NCBI RefSeq assembly: GCF_003700275.1 | Contig: NZ_RBRE01000049.1 | Location: 23,081-87,080, forward strand | Direction of reading: 5' to 3' | DNA: 64,000 bases | Origin: Pseudomonas cichorii | Lineage (GTDB): Bacteria; Pseudomonadota; Gammaproteobacteria; Pseudomonadales; Pseudomonadaceae | Shown: positions 55,771 to 64,000 of the stretch, piece after piece | Numbering within the stretch: the first letter of the stretch is position 1 | How the letters are laid out: every line of letters starts with the position of its first letter | Notes under the pieces: model-generated | What the model was told of the DNA's origin: nothing | Databases searched by the model: none | What the model saw: the letters and a program-made list of their open reading frames with translations, nothing else | Made by a program: the position numbers and the translations under genes

Positions 55771-56208
55771 ATGACATCCCTATTTTCCAGAACTGCCATC
55801 GCAAGCCTGTTGCTGGGAGCCAGTGCTCTGGTTCAGGCCGCCGATATTCCACGTACCGCTTCGCCCACAGGTGCCGAGGTCTACATCATCTCGCCCAAGG
55901 ATGGCGAAACCGTGACGTCGCCGTTCAAGGTCCAGTTTGGCCTCAAGGGTATGGGTGTTGCACCGGCAGGGGTCGATATCCCTGAAACCGGCCATCACCA
56001 TCTGTTGATCGACGTGAAGGATCAGCCCGCCGCGAATGCTCCGCTGCCGACCACCGACAATATCCGCCACTTCGGCAAGGGCCAGACCGAAACCGAACTG
56101 AGCCTGCCACCGGGTAGCCACACCCTGCAATTGCTGGTGGGCGACAAGGCGCATATCCCGCTGAATCCGACTGTCGAGTCGAGGAAGATCACTGTCAATG
56201 TGAAATAG
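55771..56208 (+). CDS. DUF4399 periplasmic protein
   Basis: 145 residues with a signal peptide (MTSLFSRTAIASLLLGASALVQA-ADI). Mature region VYIISPKDGETVTSPFKVQFGLKGMGVAPAGVDIPETGHHHLLID and ETELSLPPGSHTLQLLVGDKAHIPLNPTVESRKITVNVK are diagnostic of DUF4399, a small beta-sandwich with a HHH triplet. Unknown function; the histidines suggest metal contact. Confidence 0.88.
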   Translation: MTSLFSRTAIASLLLGASALVQAADIPRTASPTGAEVYIISPKDGETVTSPFKVQFGLKGMGVAPAGVDIPETGHHHLLIDVKDQPAANAPLPTTDNIRHFGKGQTETELSLPPGSHTLQLLVGDKAHIPLNPTVESRKITVNVK

Positions 56209-56224
56209 GCCGCACCGGCTGGAC

Positions 56225-56334
56225 AAGCGAATCTATTCGCCAAGTGCTTGTGCAAGAGGAGAGGGAGGAGCCTATTGCATTGAAGCTGCGCGAATGAATT
56301 CGCTCCTGCACGGAGCCAATTCATTCGCGAACAG
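56225..56334. repeat. Cluster of three REP copies
   Basis: AGCGAATCTATTCGCCAA at 56226, then CGCGAATGAATTCGCTCCTG and GGAGCCAATTCATTCGCGAA as a tight inverted pair at 56289-56334, between convergent DUF4399 and thyA. Confidence 0.7.
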
Positions 56335-56336
56335 GC

Positions 56337-57308
56337 TTATACCGCCATCGGCGCTGTCATCGCCGGATGATGTTCATACCCTTCCAGCGAGAAGTCGGAG
56401 GGCTCGATCAGTTCCAGCCACTCCGGCTGATAGACGCCGGTCTTGGCGAACTCTGGCACACGATCTGAAATCACCAGTTTTGGCATCGGGAACGGCTCGC
56501 GGGTGAGCTGTTCGTTGAGCATGTCCAGGTGGTTTTCGTAAACGTGGGCATCACCGATGAAATAGGTGAACCAGCGTGGCGTGTAGCCGGTCAGGCGCCC
56601 GATCAGGCTCAGCAGCGCTGCGCCTTCGGTCAGGTTGAACGGCGTACCAAGGCCCAGATCGTTGGAGCGTATGTACAGCGTCAGCGAGATTTCGCGGGTC
56701 TGCGGGTTCGGGTGCAACTGGTAGAGCAAGTGGCAAGGTGGCAGGGCCATCTCGTCGAGCTGTGCGCAGTTCCAGCCGTGGAACAGGATACGGCGGCTGC
56801 CAGGATCCTTGATGATGGTGTCGACACACTGGCGAATCTGGTCGATGGCCTTGTACAGAACCACAAAGCTCTGGCCATCTTCTTCGGACTCTGCGATCTG
56901 CTTGTAGCCCTGGCTGACGGCCAGTTCAATCGCCGCAGGATTGTCGGTTGCAATGCGCTTGTAGGCTGGCCATTTGCGCCACTGCACGCCGTAGATCTCG
57001 CCCAGGTCATCCTCGCCCTTGCGGAACGGGTTGTTCAGCCACTGGGCGTTTTCATTGGCGTTCTGGTCCCAGACCTTGCAGCCCAGTTCGCGAAACTCCG
57101 CCGCGTTGCTCACGCCGCGCAGGAAACCGACCATCTCACCGATGGCCGACTTGAAGGCCATGCGCCGGGTGGTGATTGCCGGGAAACCTTCCTGCAGGTC
57201 ATAACGCAGCATCGCACCGGGAAAACTGATGGTGTTCACGCCGGTACGGTTGGATTGCAAGGTCCCGTGCTTGATCACATGGGCGACTAATTCCAGATAT
57301 TGCTTCAT
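56337..57308 (-). CDS. thyA: Thymidylate synthase
   Basis: 323 residues, about 60 longer than the E. coli 264-residue form; the extra sequence lies in the region 85-155 ([40 protein letters not shown]). Converts dUMP to dTMP with methylene-THF. Catalytic Cys192 in [10 protein letters not shown], dUMP contacts [19 protein letters not shown] and [10 protein letters not shown]. The long form is usual in this Pseudomonas lineage. The lgt gene ends about 50 bases upstream. Confidence 0.95.
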   Translation of the reverse strand: MKQYLELVAHVIKHGTLQSNRTGVNTISFPGAMLRYDLQEGFPAITTRRMAFKSAIGEMVGFLRGVSNAAEFRELGCKVWDQNANENAQWLNNPFRKGEDDLGEIYGVQWRKWPAYKRIATDNPAAIELAVSQGYKQIAESEEDGQSFVVLYKAIDQIRQCVDTIIKDPGSRRILFHGWNCAQLDEMALPPCHLLYQLHPNPQTREISLTLYIRSNDLGLGTPFNLTEGAALLSLIGRLTGYTPRWFTYFIGDAHVYENHLDMLNEQLTREPFPMPKLVISDRVPEFAKTGVYQPEWLELIEPSDFSLEGYEHHPAMTAPMAV

Positions 57309-57360
57309 AAATTACCTGCATCGTTGAATCCGCCGGGCAACATCACCCGGCGTTTCGGTA

Positions 57361-58167
57361 TTAAGCCTGCTGGGCAGCAGGAGCGCGCTTGTAGGCCAGC
57401 CAGATCATGGCCAGACCGGCAATGATCATCGGCAGGCTCAGAATCTGCCCCATGGTGACCCAGCCCCACGCCAGATAGCCCAGTTGTGCATCCGGAACCC
57501 GGACGAACTCGACCACAAAGCGGAAAATTCCGTAGAACAGGGCGAACATGCCGGACACGGCCATGGTCGGGCGTGGTTTGCGCGCATAGAGATTGAGAAT
57601 GATGAACAGCGCAACACCTTCCAGGGCGAACTGATACAGCTGCGAAGGATGACGCGCCAGTTGTGCCGGGTCGCTGAACGGCGGGAAAACCATCGCCCAT
57701 GGCACGTCGCTTGGCTTGCCCCACAGCTCGGCATTGATGAAGTTGCCGATGCGTCCGGCACCCAGGCCGATCGGCACCAGCGGGGCAACGAAGTCCATCA
57801 ACTGGAAGAAGGTCTTGCCGTTGCGTCTGCCGAACCACCAGGCCGCGAGCATCACGCCGACAAAACCGCCATGGAAGGCCATGCCGCCTTTCCACACTTC
57901 AAGGATCAGCAACGGATTGGCCAGATACGCCGAGAGGTCGTAGAACAGCACATAACCCAGGCGCCCACCGACAATCACACCCATGGCCAGCCAGAAGATC
58001 AGGTCGGAAAGTTTTTCCTTGGTCCAGGTCGGATCGAAGGCGTTCAGGCGACGCGACGCGAGCAGCCATGCGCCGCCTATGCCGACCAGATACATCAGTC
58101 CGTACCAGTGAATCTGCAGCGGGCCGAGCGAGACGGCTACCGGGTCAATCTGCGGGTAAGGCAGCAT
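57361..58167 (-). CDS. lgt: Prolipoprotein diacylglyceryl transferase
   Basis: 268 residues, seven predicted spans. Signature [25 protein letters not shown] near residue 140 (Lgt motif HxxHPxxGRxGNFxNxE equivalent), with ...[31 protein letters not shown] before it. Attaches diacylglycerol to the lipobox cysteine of lipoproteins. Conserved lgt-thyA pair. Confidence 0.95.
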   Translation of the reverse strand: MLPYPQIDPVAVSLGPLQIHWYGLMYLVGIGGAWLLASRRLNAFDPTWTKEKLSDLIFWLAMGVIVGGRLGYVLFYDLSAYLANPLLILEVWKGGMAFHGGFVGVMLAAWWFGRRNGKTFFQLMDFVAPLVPIGLGAGRIGNFINAELWGKPSDVPWAMVFPPFSDPAQLARHPSQLYQFALEGVALFIILNLYARKPRPTMAVSGMFALFYGIFRFVVEFVRVPDAQLGYLAWGWVTMGQILSLPMIIAGLAMIWLAYKRAPAAQQA

Positions 58168-58218
58168 TGCAACTCCTCAATTGGAACGCTCTTGCGAGCG
58201 ACTGAATCCGAAAGACAG

Positions 58219-59001
58219 TTAGATCAGGAAACTGACACCGACGCATAGCAGCAGCGTAGCGAACAGTCGTTTCAACAGACGTGGCGACAGTTTATGCGCC
58301 AGCCGGGCGCCGAAGCGCGCAAAAAACATACTGGTGATCGCGATCCCCAGCAGCGCGGGCAGGTAAACGAAGCCCAGACTATGCGGGGGCAACAACGGAT
58401 CGTGCCAGCCCAGAATCATGAAACTTATTGCACTCGCCACGGCAATCGGAAAACCGCATGCCGCCGAGGTTGCCACGGCCTGCTGCATGGACACGCTGCG
58501 CCAGGTCAGGAATGGCACGGTCAGCGAGCCGCCGCCGATGCCGAAAATCGCTGAAGCCCAGCCAATCACCACACCCGCCGCTGTCAGCCCAGGCTTGCCG
58601 GGCACCCCGCGGCTGGCCTTGGGGCGCAGATCCAGCGCCATCTGCAGGGCGACCAGTACCGCGAAGACACCAATGATCTTTTGCAGATAAGGCCCGGCAA
58701 TATAGCTGGCAGTCAGCGAGCCCAGACCCGCGCCGAACAGAATCCCCACGGTCAGCCAGGCAAAGATCGGCCAGCGTACCGCACCCAGGCTGTGATGGGC
58801 GCGAACGGAGTTGATCGACGTGAAGACGATGGTCGCCAGAGAGGTGCCGACCGCCAGGTGAGTCAACACCGACGCATCGAAACCTTGCAGGCCGAAGCTG
58901 AGCACCAGCACCGGCACGATAATGATCCCGCCGCCGACGCCAAACAGGCCGGCCAGCACACCCGCACAGGCACCCAGGGCCAGATAGAGCACAAATTCCA
59001 T
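58219..59001 (-). CDS. TSUP (TauE/SafE) family membrane transporter
   Basis: 260 residues from MEFVLYLALGACAGVLAGLFGVGGGIIIVPVLVLSF, eight or so spans. Two halves each with GxGGGxxxVP-type motifs (GVGGGIIIVP at the start and GIGGGSLTVPFL near residue 150). Exports or imports sulfur compounds or organic anions in characterised members; here the substrate is unknown. Confidence 0.9.
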   Translation of the reverse strand: MEFVLYLALGACAGVLAGLFGVGGGIIIVPVLVLSFGLQGFDASVLTHLAVGTSLATIVFTSINSVRAHHSLGAVRWPIFAWLTVGILFGAGLGSLTASYIAGPYLQKIIGVFAVLVALQMALDLRPKASRGVPGKPGLTAAGVVIGWASAIFGIGGGSLTVPFLTWRSVSMQQAVATSAACGFPIAVASAISFMILGWHDPLLPPHSLGFVYLPALLGIAITSMFFARFGARLAHKLSPRLLKRLFATLLLCVGVSFLI

Positions 59002-59102
59002 GGGAGCCCCCAAAATCAGTCCGGCATGTTACCGGAGCATGGCTTGATGCTCTAGCGGTGGGCGATGGATGAATCGTAGAGTGTCCGAAAAAGGAGTACC
59101 GC

Positions 59103-59855
59103 ATGTGTCTGATCGTGTTTGCCTGGCGACCTTCCCATCCACAGCCGTTGATAGTGGCGGCCAATCGCGACGAATTCTACGCTCGGCCTGCCTTGCCGCT
59201 GGCGCAATGGCCGGATCACCCGGACGTGCACGCCGGGCGCGACCTGGAGGCGGGAGGCACCTGGCTGGGCATCGGTGCCCAGGGACGTTTTGCGGCGCTG
59301 ACCAACATTCGTAACCCCGATCAGACGCTGGGCCTGCGTTCCAGAGGCGAACTGGTTGCACGCTTTCTCAAGGGCGAGCAGTCGCTGGAGGATTATCTGG
59401 CCGAAACCGCCAGCCGGATCGGTGAATACACCGGCTTCAATCTGTTAGTGGGCAATGCGCGGCAGCTTTATTACCTCAATACGCTTGACCCGCAGCCTCG
59501 GCCATTGAGTGAAGGCGTCTACGGTATTTCCAATGCTGGCCTGGACACGCCCTGGCCCAAACTGCTCAAGGCGCGGGCTGCCTTGCAGGCGCAACTGGAT
59601 GACCCGCAGCCAGCAGCGTTGTTCAACCTGCTACAGGATGCCCAGCCGGCGGCCGAGGCTGAATTGCCGGATACCGGCGTCGGCCTGTCGACCGAAAGCC
59701 TGCTTTCCAGCATTTTCATCGCCAGCCCCAACTACGGAACCCGGGCCAGCAGCGTACTGATCGTCAATGCCGATGGCAGCCGACAGTTGCTCGAACACAG
59801 TTTCGGGCCGTATGGCGCAAGATTGGGAGAAGTGGAGCTGGTTTTACAGCCGTAG
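59103..59855 (+). CDS. NRDE (TANGO2-like) family protein
   Basis: 250 residues starting MCLIVFAWRPSHPQPLIVAANRDEFYARP; the NRDE tetrapeptide and N-terminal Cys2 are the hallmark of the NRDE/TANGO2 family. Later motifs GTWLGIGAQGRFAALTNIRNP and SLLSSIFIASPNYGTRASSVLIVNADG. Ntn-like fold suspected; human TANGO2 affects lipid/haem handling. Function in bacteria unknown. Divergent from the TSUP gene. Confidence 0.88.
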   Translation: MCLIVFAWRPSHPQPLIVAANRDEFYARPALPLAQWPDHPDVHAGRDLEAGGTWLGIGAQGRFAALTNIRNPDQTLGLRSRGELVARFLKGEQSLEDYLAETASRIGEYTGFNLLVGNARQLYYLNTLDPQPRPLSEGVYGISNAGLDTPWPKLLKARAALQAQLDDPQPAALFNLLQDAQPAAEAELPDTGVGLSTESLLSSIFIASPNYGTRASSVLIVNADGSRQLLEHSFGPYGARLGEVELVLQP

Positions 59856-59935
59856 GAGCGGAGTCATCCGCGAAAAATCTCGCTCATTCGCAGAAAAACC
59901 GGAATTTTCGCGAAATGAATTCGCTCCTGCGGGGG
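59852..59935. repeat. REP doublet
   Basis: GTAGGAGCGGAGTCATCCGC and TTTTCGCGAAATGAATTCGC between convergent NRDE and ptsP. Confidence 0.65.
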
Positions 59936-59941
59936 TTTGCA

Positions 59942-62221
59942 TTAATGCCCTTTGACCGACCCTGGATTGATCATCCGCGACAGGCCCAGGTTGCGCAGTG
60001 CCAGTTGCAGCGAGCTGCTGATGACTTGCGGGTTGTCGTTGGTCATCAACTGGGCCAGCAGCTCCTTGGCCTTGCTCAGGTTGATCTGGCGCAGCATCCA
60101 TTTCACTTTCGGCAGGTTGGTGGCGTTCATCGACAAGCTGTCGAAGCCCATCGCCATGAGCAGCACCGCTGCCGCAGGATCACCGGCCATCTCGCCGCAG
60201 ATACTCACCGGCTTGCCTTCGGCATGGGCATCGCGGACCACGCTTTGCAGGGCTTGCAACACTGCCGGATGCAGATAGTCGTAGAGGTCGGCGACGCGCG
60301 GGTTGTTGCGGTCAACTGCCAGCAGATACTGGGTCAGGTCGTTTGAACCTACCGACAGGAAATCCACCTGCCGGGCCAGATCGCGGGTCTGGTACACCGC
60401 GGCCGGAATTTCGATCATGACTCCGACAGGCGGCATCGGCACATCGGTGCCTTCGTCGCGCACCTCACCCCATGCCCTGTGGATAAGGTGCAAGGCCTCT
60501 TCCACTTCATGGGTGCTGGAAATCATCGGCAGCAGAATCCGCAGGTTGTTCAGGCCTTCGCTGGCCTTGAGCATGGCGCGGGTCTGGACCAGGAAGATTT
60601 CCGGATGGTCGAGGGTCACGCGAATGCCGCGCCAGCCCAGGAACGGGTTTTCTTCCTTGATCGGGAAGTAGGACAAGGCCTTGTCGCCGCCGATATCCAG
60701 GCTGCGCATGGTCACCGGCAGCGGATGGAAGGCCGCCAGTTGCTCACGATAGATGGCCAGCTGTTCCTTTTCGCTGGGGAAGCGCTGGTTGATCATGAAC
60801 GGCACTTCGGTGCGGTACAGGCCGACACCTTCGGCGCCACGTTGCTGGGCACGAGCGACGTCGGCCAGCAGGCCGGTGTTGACCCACAGCGGCATGCGAT
60901 AGCCGTCCAGCGTCACGCACGGCAGTTCGCGCAGGGCATCGAGGCCTTGCGACAGTTGCCGCTCCTCTTCAACCACCTTGGTGAACTGCTGACGCATGAT
61001 GTCGCTGGGGTTGGTGAAAACTTCACCGTGATAGCCATCGACGATCAGGTCGATGCCATCCACCTTGGAATAGGGGAAGTCCACCAGGCCCATGACCGTG
61101 GGAATCCCCATGGCCCGTGCCAGAATCGCAACGTGGGAGTTACCCGAGCCCTGCACCGATACCAGACCGACCAGCTTGCCTTCCGGCACCTCGCCGAGCA
61201 TCGCCGGCGACAGTTCCTCGCTGACCAGAATGGTGTTGTCGGGGTAGACCAGCGCCTGTTGCCGCGCTTCCTGAAGGTAACCCAGCAGCCGGCGCCCCAG
61301 GTCCTTGACGTCGGAAGCCCGCTCGCGCAGATAGGCATCGTCCATCAGCTCGAAACGATTGACGTGCTCGTTGACCACCGAACGCAGCGCACCCTGTGCC
61401 CATTGGCCGGTCTTGATGATATTGGTCACTTCACTGCCCAGCGAAGCGTCGTCGAGCATCATCAGGTAAACGTCGAACAGCGCCAGCTCTTCCGGCCGCA
61501 ACTGGGTCGCGAGCTTGGCGGACAGGGTACGCATGTCATTGCGCACGCCTTCCAGTGCATTCTGGAACAACGCCAGTTCGGCATCGATATCATTGACGGT
61601 CTTGTCCGGCACCACCTCCAGGTCGGCAGGTGGCAGCATGACCACCGCGACACCGACTGCCGCCCCGGGAGAGCCGGCCACGCCGACGAACTTGGCTTCC
61701 TGGATGCCCTTGCCCTGGCGACCCAGGCCGCGGATCGAGCCGGTGGCTTCAGCGTGGGCGATAACGCCTGCCAGTTGCGCACTCATGGTGACGAGGAAGG
61801 CTTCTTCGCCTTCGTCGAACTGGCGGCGCTCCTTTTGCTGGATCACCAACACGCCCACCACACGACGGTGGTGAATGATCGGCGCGCCAAGGAAAGAGGC
61901 ATAACGCTCTTCACCGGTTTCGGCAAAGTAGCGGTAACGGGGGTGATCGGCGGCGTTTTCGAGGTTCAGCGGCTCTTCGCGGGTGCCGACCAGGCCTACC
62001 AGGCCCTCGTTCGGCGCCATGCTCACCTTGCCGATGGAGCGCTTGTTGAGGCCCTCGGAAGCCATCAACACGAAACGATTGGTTTCGGGGTCAAGCAGAT
62101 AGACCGAGCAGACCTGGCTGCCCATGGCCTCCTTGACGCGCAACACAATAATGCCCAACGCCGCCTTGAGATCCTTGGCGGAGTTAACTTCCTGGACGAT
62201 CTTGCGCAGCGTATTGAGCAT
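59942..62221 (-). CDS. ptsP: Phosphoenolpyruvate-protein phosphotransferase PtsP (EI-Ntr)
   Basis: 759 residues. N-terminal GAF domain (VCSVYLLDPETNRFVLMASEG), then the EI core. Phospho-acceptor H363 in GSGNSHVAILARAMGIPTVMG; C-terminal PEP-binding barrel with LYRTEVPFMI, SLDIGGDKALSYFPIKEENPFLGWRGIR, PAAVYQTRDLARQVDFLSVGSNDLTQYLLAVDRNN and the acid/Cys loop VSICGEMAGDP. First step of the PTS-Ntr nitrogen-signalling chain. It follows rppH in one operon. Confidence 0.95.
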   Translation of the reverse strand: MLNTLRKIVQEVNSAKDLKAALGIIVLRVKEAMGSQVCSVYLLDPETNRFVLMASEGLNKRSIGKVSMAPNEGLVGLVGTREEPLNLENAADHPRYRYFAETGEERYASFLGAPIIHHRRVVGVLVIQQKERRQFDEGEEAFLVTMSAQLAGVIAHAEATGSIRGLGRQGKGIQEAKFVGVAGSPGAAVGVAVVMLPPADLEVVPDKTVNDIDAELALFQNALEGVRNDMRTLSAKLATQLRPEELALFDVYLMMLDDASLGSEVTNIIKTGQWAQGALRSVVNEHVNRFELMDDAYLRERASDVKDLGRRLLGYLQEARQQALVYPDNTILVSEELSPAMLGEVPEGKLVGLVSVQGSGNSHVAILARAMGIPTVMGLVDFPYSKVDGIDLIVDGYHGEVFTNPSDIMRQQFTKVVEEERQLSQGLDALRELPCVTLDGYRMPLWVNTGLLADVARAQQRGAEGVGLYRTEVPFMINQRFPSEKEQLAIYREQLAAFHPLPVTMRSLDIGGDKALSYFPIKEENPFLGWRGIRVTLDHPEIFLVQTRAMLKASEGLNNLRILLPMISSTHEVEEALHLIHRAWGEVRDEGTDVPMPPVGVMIEIPAAVYQTRDLARQVDFLSVGSNDLTQYLLAVDRNNPRVADLYDYLHPAVLQALQSVVRDAHAEGKPVSICGEMAGDPAAAVLLMAMGFDSLSMNATNLPKVKWMLRQINLSKAKELLAQLMTNDNPQVISSSLQLALRNLGLSRMINPGSVKGH

Positions 62222-62242
62222 GGCTCGGGGTCGAACTCCGTG

Positions 62243-62722
62243 TCAGTCGCGCGATAAAAGGCGCGGGGCAAGCTCTTTGAGTGCGCGTCGGTACACCTCG
62301 CGCTTGAATGTCACCACTTGGCCTAACGGGTACCAATAGCTGACCCAACGCCAGCCATCGAACTCCGGTTTACCGGTCAAATCCATCCGCACCCGCTGCT
62401 CGTTGGAGATCAGGCGCAGGAGAAACCATTTCTGCTTCTGGCCGATGCATAGCGGTTGGCTATGAGTACGGACCAGTCGTTGCGGCAGACGATAGCGCAA
62501 CCAGCCGCGGGTACAGGCCAGAATCTGCACATCCTGTCGTTCCAGCCCGACTTCTTCATTCAATTCACGATACAGCGCGTCTTCCGGCGTCTCCTGTGGG
62601 TTGATTCCCCCCTGCGGAAACTGCCAGGCATCTTGGTTAATACGCCGAGCCCATAGGACCTGACCAGCATCGTTTGTCAGAATAATCCCGACATTAGGAC
62701 GGAAACCATCGGGGTCGATCAC
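62243..62722 (-). CDS. rppH: RNA pyrophosphohydrolase RppH
   Basis: 159 residues from a GTG start ([27 protein letters not shown]), with GAGG about 8 bases upstream; this matches the usual RppH start. Nudix box [24 protein letters not shown]. Removes pyrophosphate from the 5' end of mRNA and starts RNase E decay. About 20 bases upstream of ptsP, a conserved operon (PA0336-PA0337). Confidence 0.95.
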   Translation of the reverse strand: MIDPDGFRPNVGIILTNDAGQVLWARRINQDAWQFPQGGINPQETPEDALYRELNEEVGLERQDVQILACTRGWLRYRLPQRLVRTHSQPLCIGQKQKWFLLRLISNEQRVRMDLTGKPEFDGWRWVSYWYPLGQVVTFKREVYRRALKELAPRLLSRD

Positions 62723-62864
62723 GGCAACAACCTCGCAAACGCATGTCATCGCATTGTTCCACAAAGGCGATCAAAGCAGCAACGAGCCTTAGCACCTTAT
62801 GTGAAGTCTTGTGAAAACCTCGTATTCTTGTGCTCTTTTTTCAGCTATTTCAGCGAGTAACCGC

Positions 62865-63521
62865 ATGCGCCTGGCTTTATTCGACCTCGACAACACACTT
62901 CTGGGTGGCGACAGCGATCACGCCTGGGGCGATTACCTCTGCGAGCGCGGCATTCTCGACACCGCGACCTACAAAACCCGCAACGACGCTTTCTATGAAG
63001 ACTACCTGGCCGGCACGCTCAATCTGACCGACTACCTGAACTTCACCCTTGAAATCCTCGGTCGCACCGACATGGCCCAGCTCGATGAGTGGCATCGCGA
63101 TTTCATGCGCGACTGCATCGAACCCATCGTACTGCCCCGCGCCCTGGAGTTGATCGCCAAACACCGCGACGCAGGTGACAAACTGGTGGTCATAACTGCC
63201 ACCAACCGCTTCGTCACCGCGCCCATCGTTGCCCGCCTTGGCATCGACACCCTGCTGGCGACCGAGTGCGAGCAGGTCGACGGGCGCTATACCGGCCGCA
63301 CGACAGGTATACCCTGCTTCCGTGAAGGCAAGGTGACCCGGCTCAATCATTGGCTGGAAGAGAATGCATTCAGTCTGGAAGGCAGCTATTTCTACAGCGA
63401 CTCGATGAATGACCTGCCATTGCTGGAGCAGGTTGCGCATCCAGTGGCCGTCGATCCGGACCCGAAACTGCGCGCAGAAGCAGAGAAGCGTGGCTGGCCG
63501 GTGATTTCACTGCGCAAATAA
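62865..63521 (+). CDS. HAD-family hydrolase (subfamily IB, SerB-like)
   Basis: 218 residues from [21 protein letters not shown]. Motif I DLDNT, motif [15 protein letters not shown], motif [15 protein letters not shown]. Subfamily IB phosphatase of the phosphoserine-phosphatase type (PA0335-like). Probably a histidinol-phosphate-like or phosphoserine phosphatase; substrate not settled. Divergent from rppH. Confidence 0.88.
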   Translation: MRLALFDLDNTLLGGDSDHAWGDYLCERGILDTATYKTRNDAFYEDYLAGTLNLTDYLNFTLEILGRTDMAQLDEWHRDFMRDCIEPIVLPRALELIAKHRDAGDKLVVITATNRFVTAPIVARLGIDTLLATECEQVDGRYTGRTTGIPCFREGKVTRLNHWLEENAFSLEGSYFYSDSMNDLPLLEQVAHPVAVDPDPKLRAEAEKRGWPVISLRK

Positions 63522-63536
63522 ACAGCAGTGCATGCC

Positions 63537-63932
63537 TCAAGCCGGTTTGAACAGCATCAGACCGGCAATCGCGACAAAACACCCGGCACTGACAATGGCC
63601 AAGGCCAGGGTGACTCTGGAGTTGCCTGCCTTGCCAGCCAGTCGGCTGACCAGCCACAGCCAACTGAAAAGCCCCGGCAGGTAGAGCACGCTGCTGGCCA
63701 GGATCCAGGTCTGCCCCAATGACCAGCCGAGCAGATGCACCAGCCACCAGCCGCTGAATGGCAGGATCGCCAGGCACAGGGCCATTAACAGCCAGATAAA
63801 CAAGGTGGGGCGCTGCAAGAGGCCATCATGAGTCCGCCTTCTGAAGACCTGCAAAGCCAGTCCGAAGGCGCTTGTCAGCAGCAAGGCGATTGCAGCTACA
63901 TGCAGGGTTTTCAGCGCTGTGACGTATTCCAC
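63537..63932 (-). CDS. Small four-helix membrane protein (DUF2269-like)
   Basis: 131 residues with four predicted spans: LKTLHVAAIALLLTSAFGLALQVFR, LFIWLLMALCLAILPFSGWWLVHLLGW, TWILASSVLYLPGLFSWLWLVSRLA, and VTLALAIVSAGCFVAIAGLMLFKPA. The LKxLHxxA start resembles integral membrane proteins of the DUF2269/SirB2-like group. No function known. Convergent with the HAD gene. Confidence 0.7.
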   Translation of the reverse strand: MEYVTALKTLHVAAIALLLTSAFGLALQVFRRRTHDGLLQRPTLFIWLLMALCLAILPFSGWWLVHLLGWSLGQTWILASSVLYLPGLFSWLWLVSRLAGKAGNSRVTLALAIVSAGCFVAIAGLMLFKPA

Positions 63933-63986
63933 TTTGTGGCATTCCTCGCAGGCGAAGCTTTATTGAGCGTAGCACCAGGCACAAGC

Positions 63987-64000
63987 GAATTCATTCGCGA
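63987..64000. repeat. REP copy cut by the window edge
   Basis: GCGAATTCATTCGCGA at the very end, continuing outside the window. Confidence 0.65.

Noticed and set aside
60479..62257. A 592-codon frame opposite ptsP
   Set aside because: Antisense to a complete PtsP; no recognisable domain.

Overview
The window is a chromosomal segment of a Pseudomonas, most likely in or near the P. syringae group. The evidence is the gene order (recognisable runs of the P. aeruginosa PAO1 map rearranged into a new order), a HacB-type acylase beside the spu polyamine operon, a 323-residue ThyA, high GC, and many REP-type palindromes built on GGAGCGAATTCATTCGCGAA. I see no prophage, IS element, integrase, tRNA, rRNA or CRISPR array. 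Nearly all of the window is housekeeping and nutrient-uptake DNA.

Layout. (1) 0.1-8.6 kb: quinone oxidoreductase, FliL-like protein, EVE protein, a tiny membrane protein, 5-formyl-THF cyclo-ligase with 6S RNA and zapA just upstream, a ZapB-like coiled coil, ygfB, then the pepP-ubiH-ubiI cluster for ubiquinone hydroxylation. (2) 8.6-16.5 kb: a ferric-iron ABC binding protein and permease, gcvT-gcvH (without gcvP), a DUF2388 secreted protein, an orphan GspE/PilB-type ATPase, and a divergent pair of an ACT-like protein and an Lrp/AsnC regulator. (3) 16.5-28.3 kb: CYTH-CHAD protein, argE, argA (preceded by a possible arginine-codon leader peptide), gshA, a PaaI-type thioesterase, tex, the amgR-amgS (ompR-envZ) two-component system and trmL.

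(4) 28.3-38.6 kb: a small membrane-anchored protein. It is followed by a compact element I read as a sigma-54/NtrC-controlled short RNA resembling NrsZ. Next comes a sulfonate-sulfur block: tauABC, an orphan sulfonate binding protein, an OprD porin, the 1-Cys peroxiredoxin lsfA, and ssuA-ssuC-ssuB-ssuF. The block has transporters but no desulfonating enzymes (tauD, ssuD and ssuE are all absent locally). (5) 38.6-49.8 kb: a TetR regulator, then polyamine catabolism and uptake: spuI divergent from spuB-spuC-spuD-spuE-spuFGH, without spuA. (6) 49.9-56.2 kb: the hacB acylase, a DUF6436 thioredoxin-like protein, an alpha/beta hydrolase, a DUF2059 protein, an EGLN/PHD-type prolyl hydroxylase and a DUF4399 protein. 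(7) 56.3-64 kb: the conserved thyA-lgt-TSUP / NRDE / ptsP-rppH / HAD hydrolase block.

Physiologically the window joins iron uptake, one-carbon metabolism, arginine and glutathione synthesis, envelope-stress signalling, sulfur scavenging, polyamine use and PTS-Ntr nitrogen signalling. The points most worth following up are the NrsZ-like RNA at the junction with tauABC, sulfonate uptake without oxygenases, the argA leader reading frame, and several unassigned palindromic operators. Gene names come from recognising the protein sequences by eye; no database search was run.
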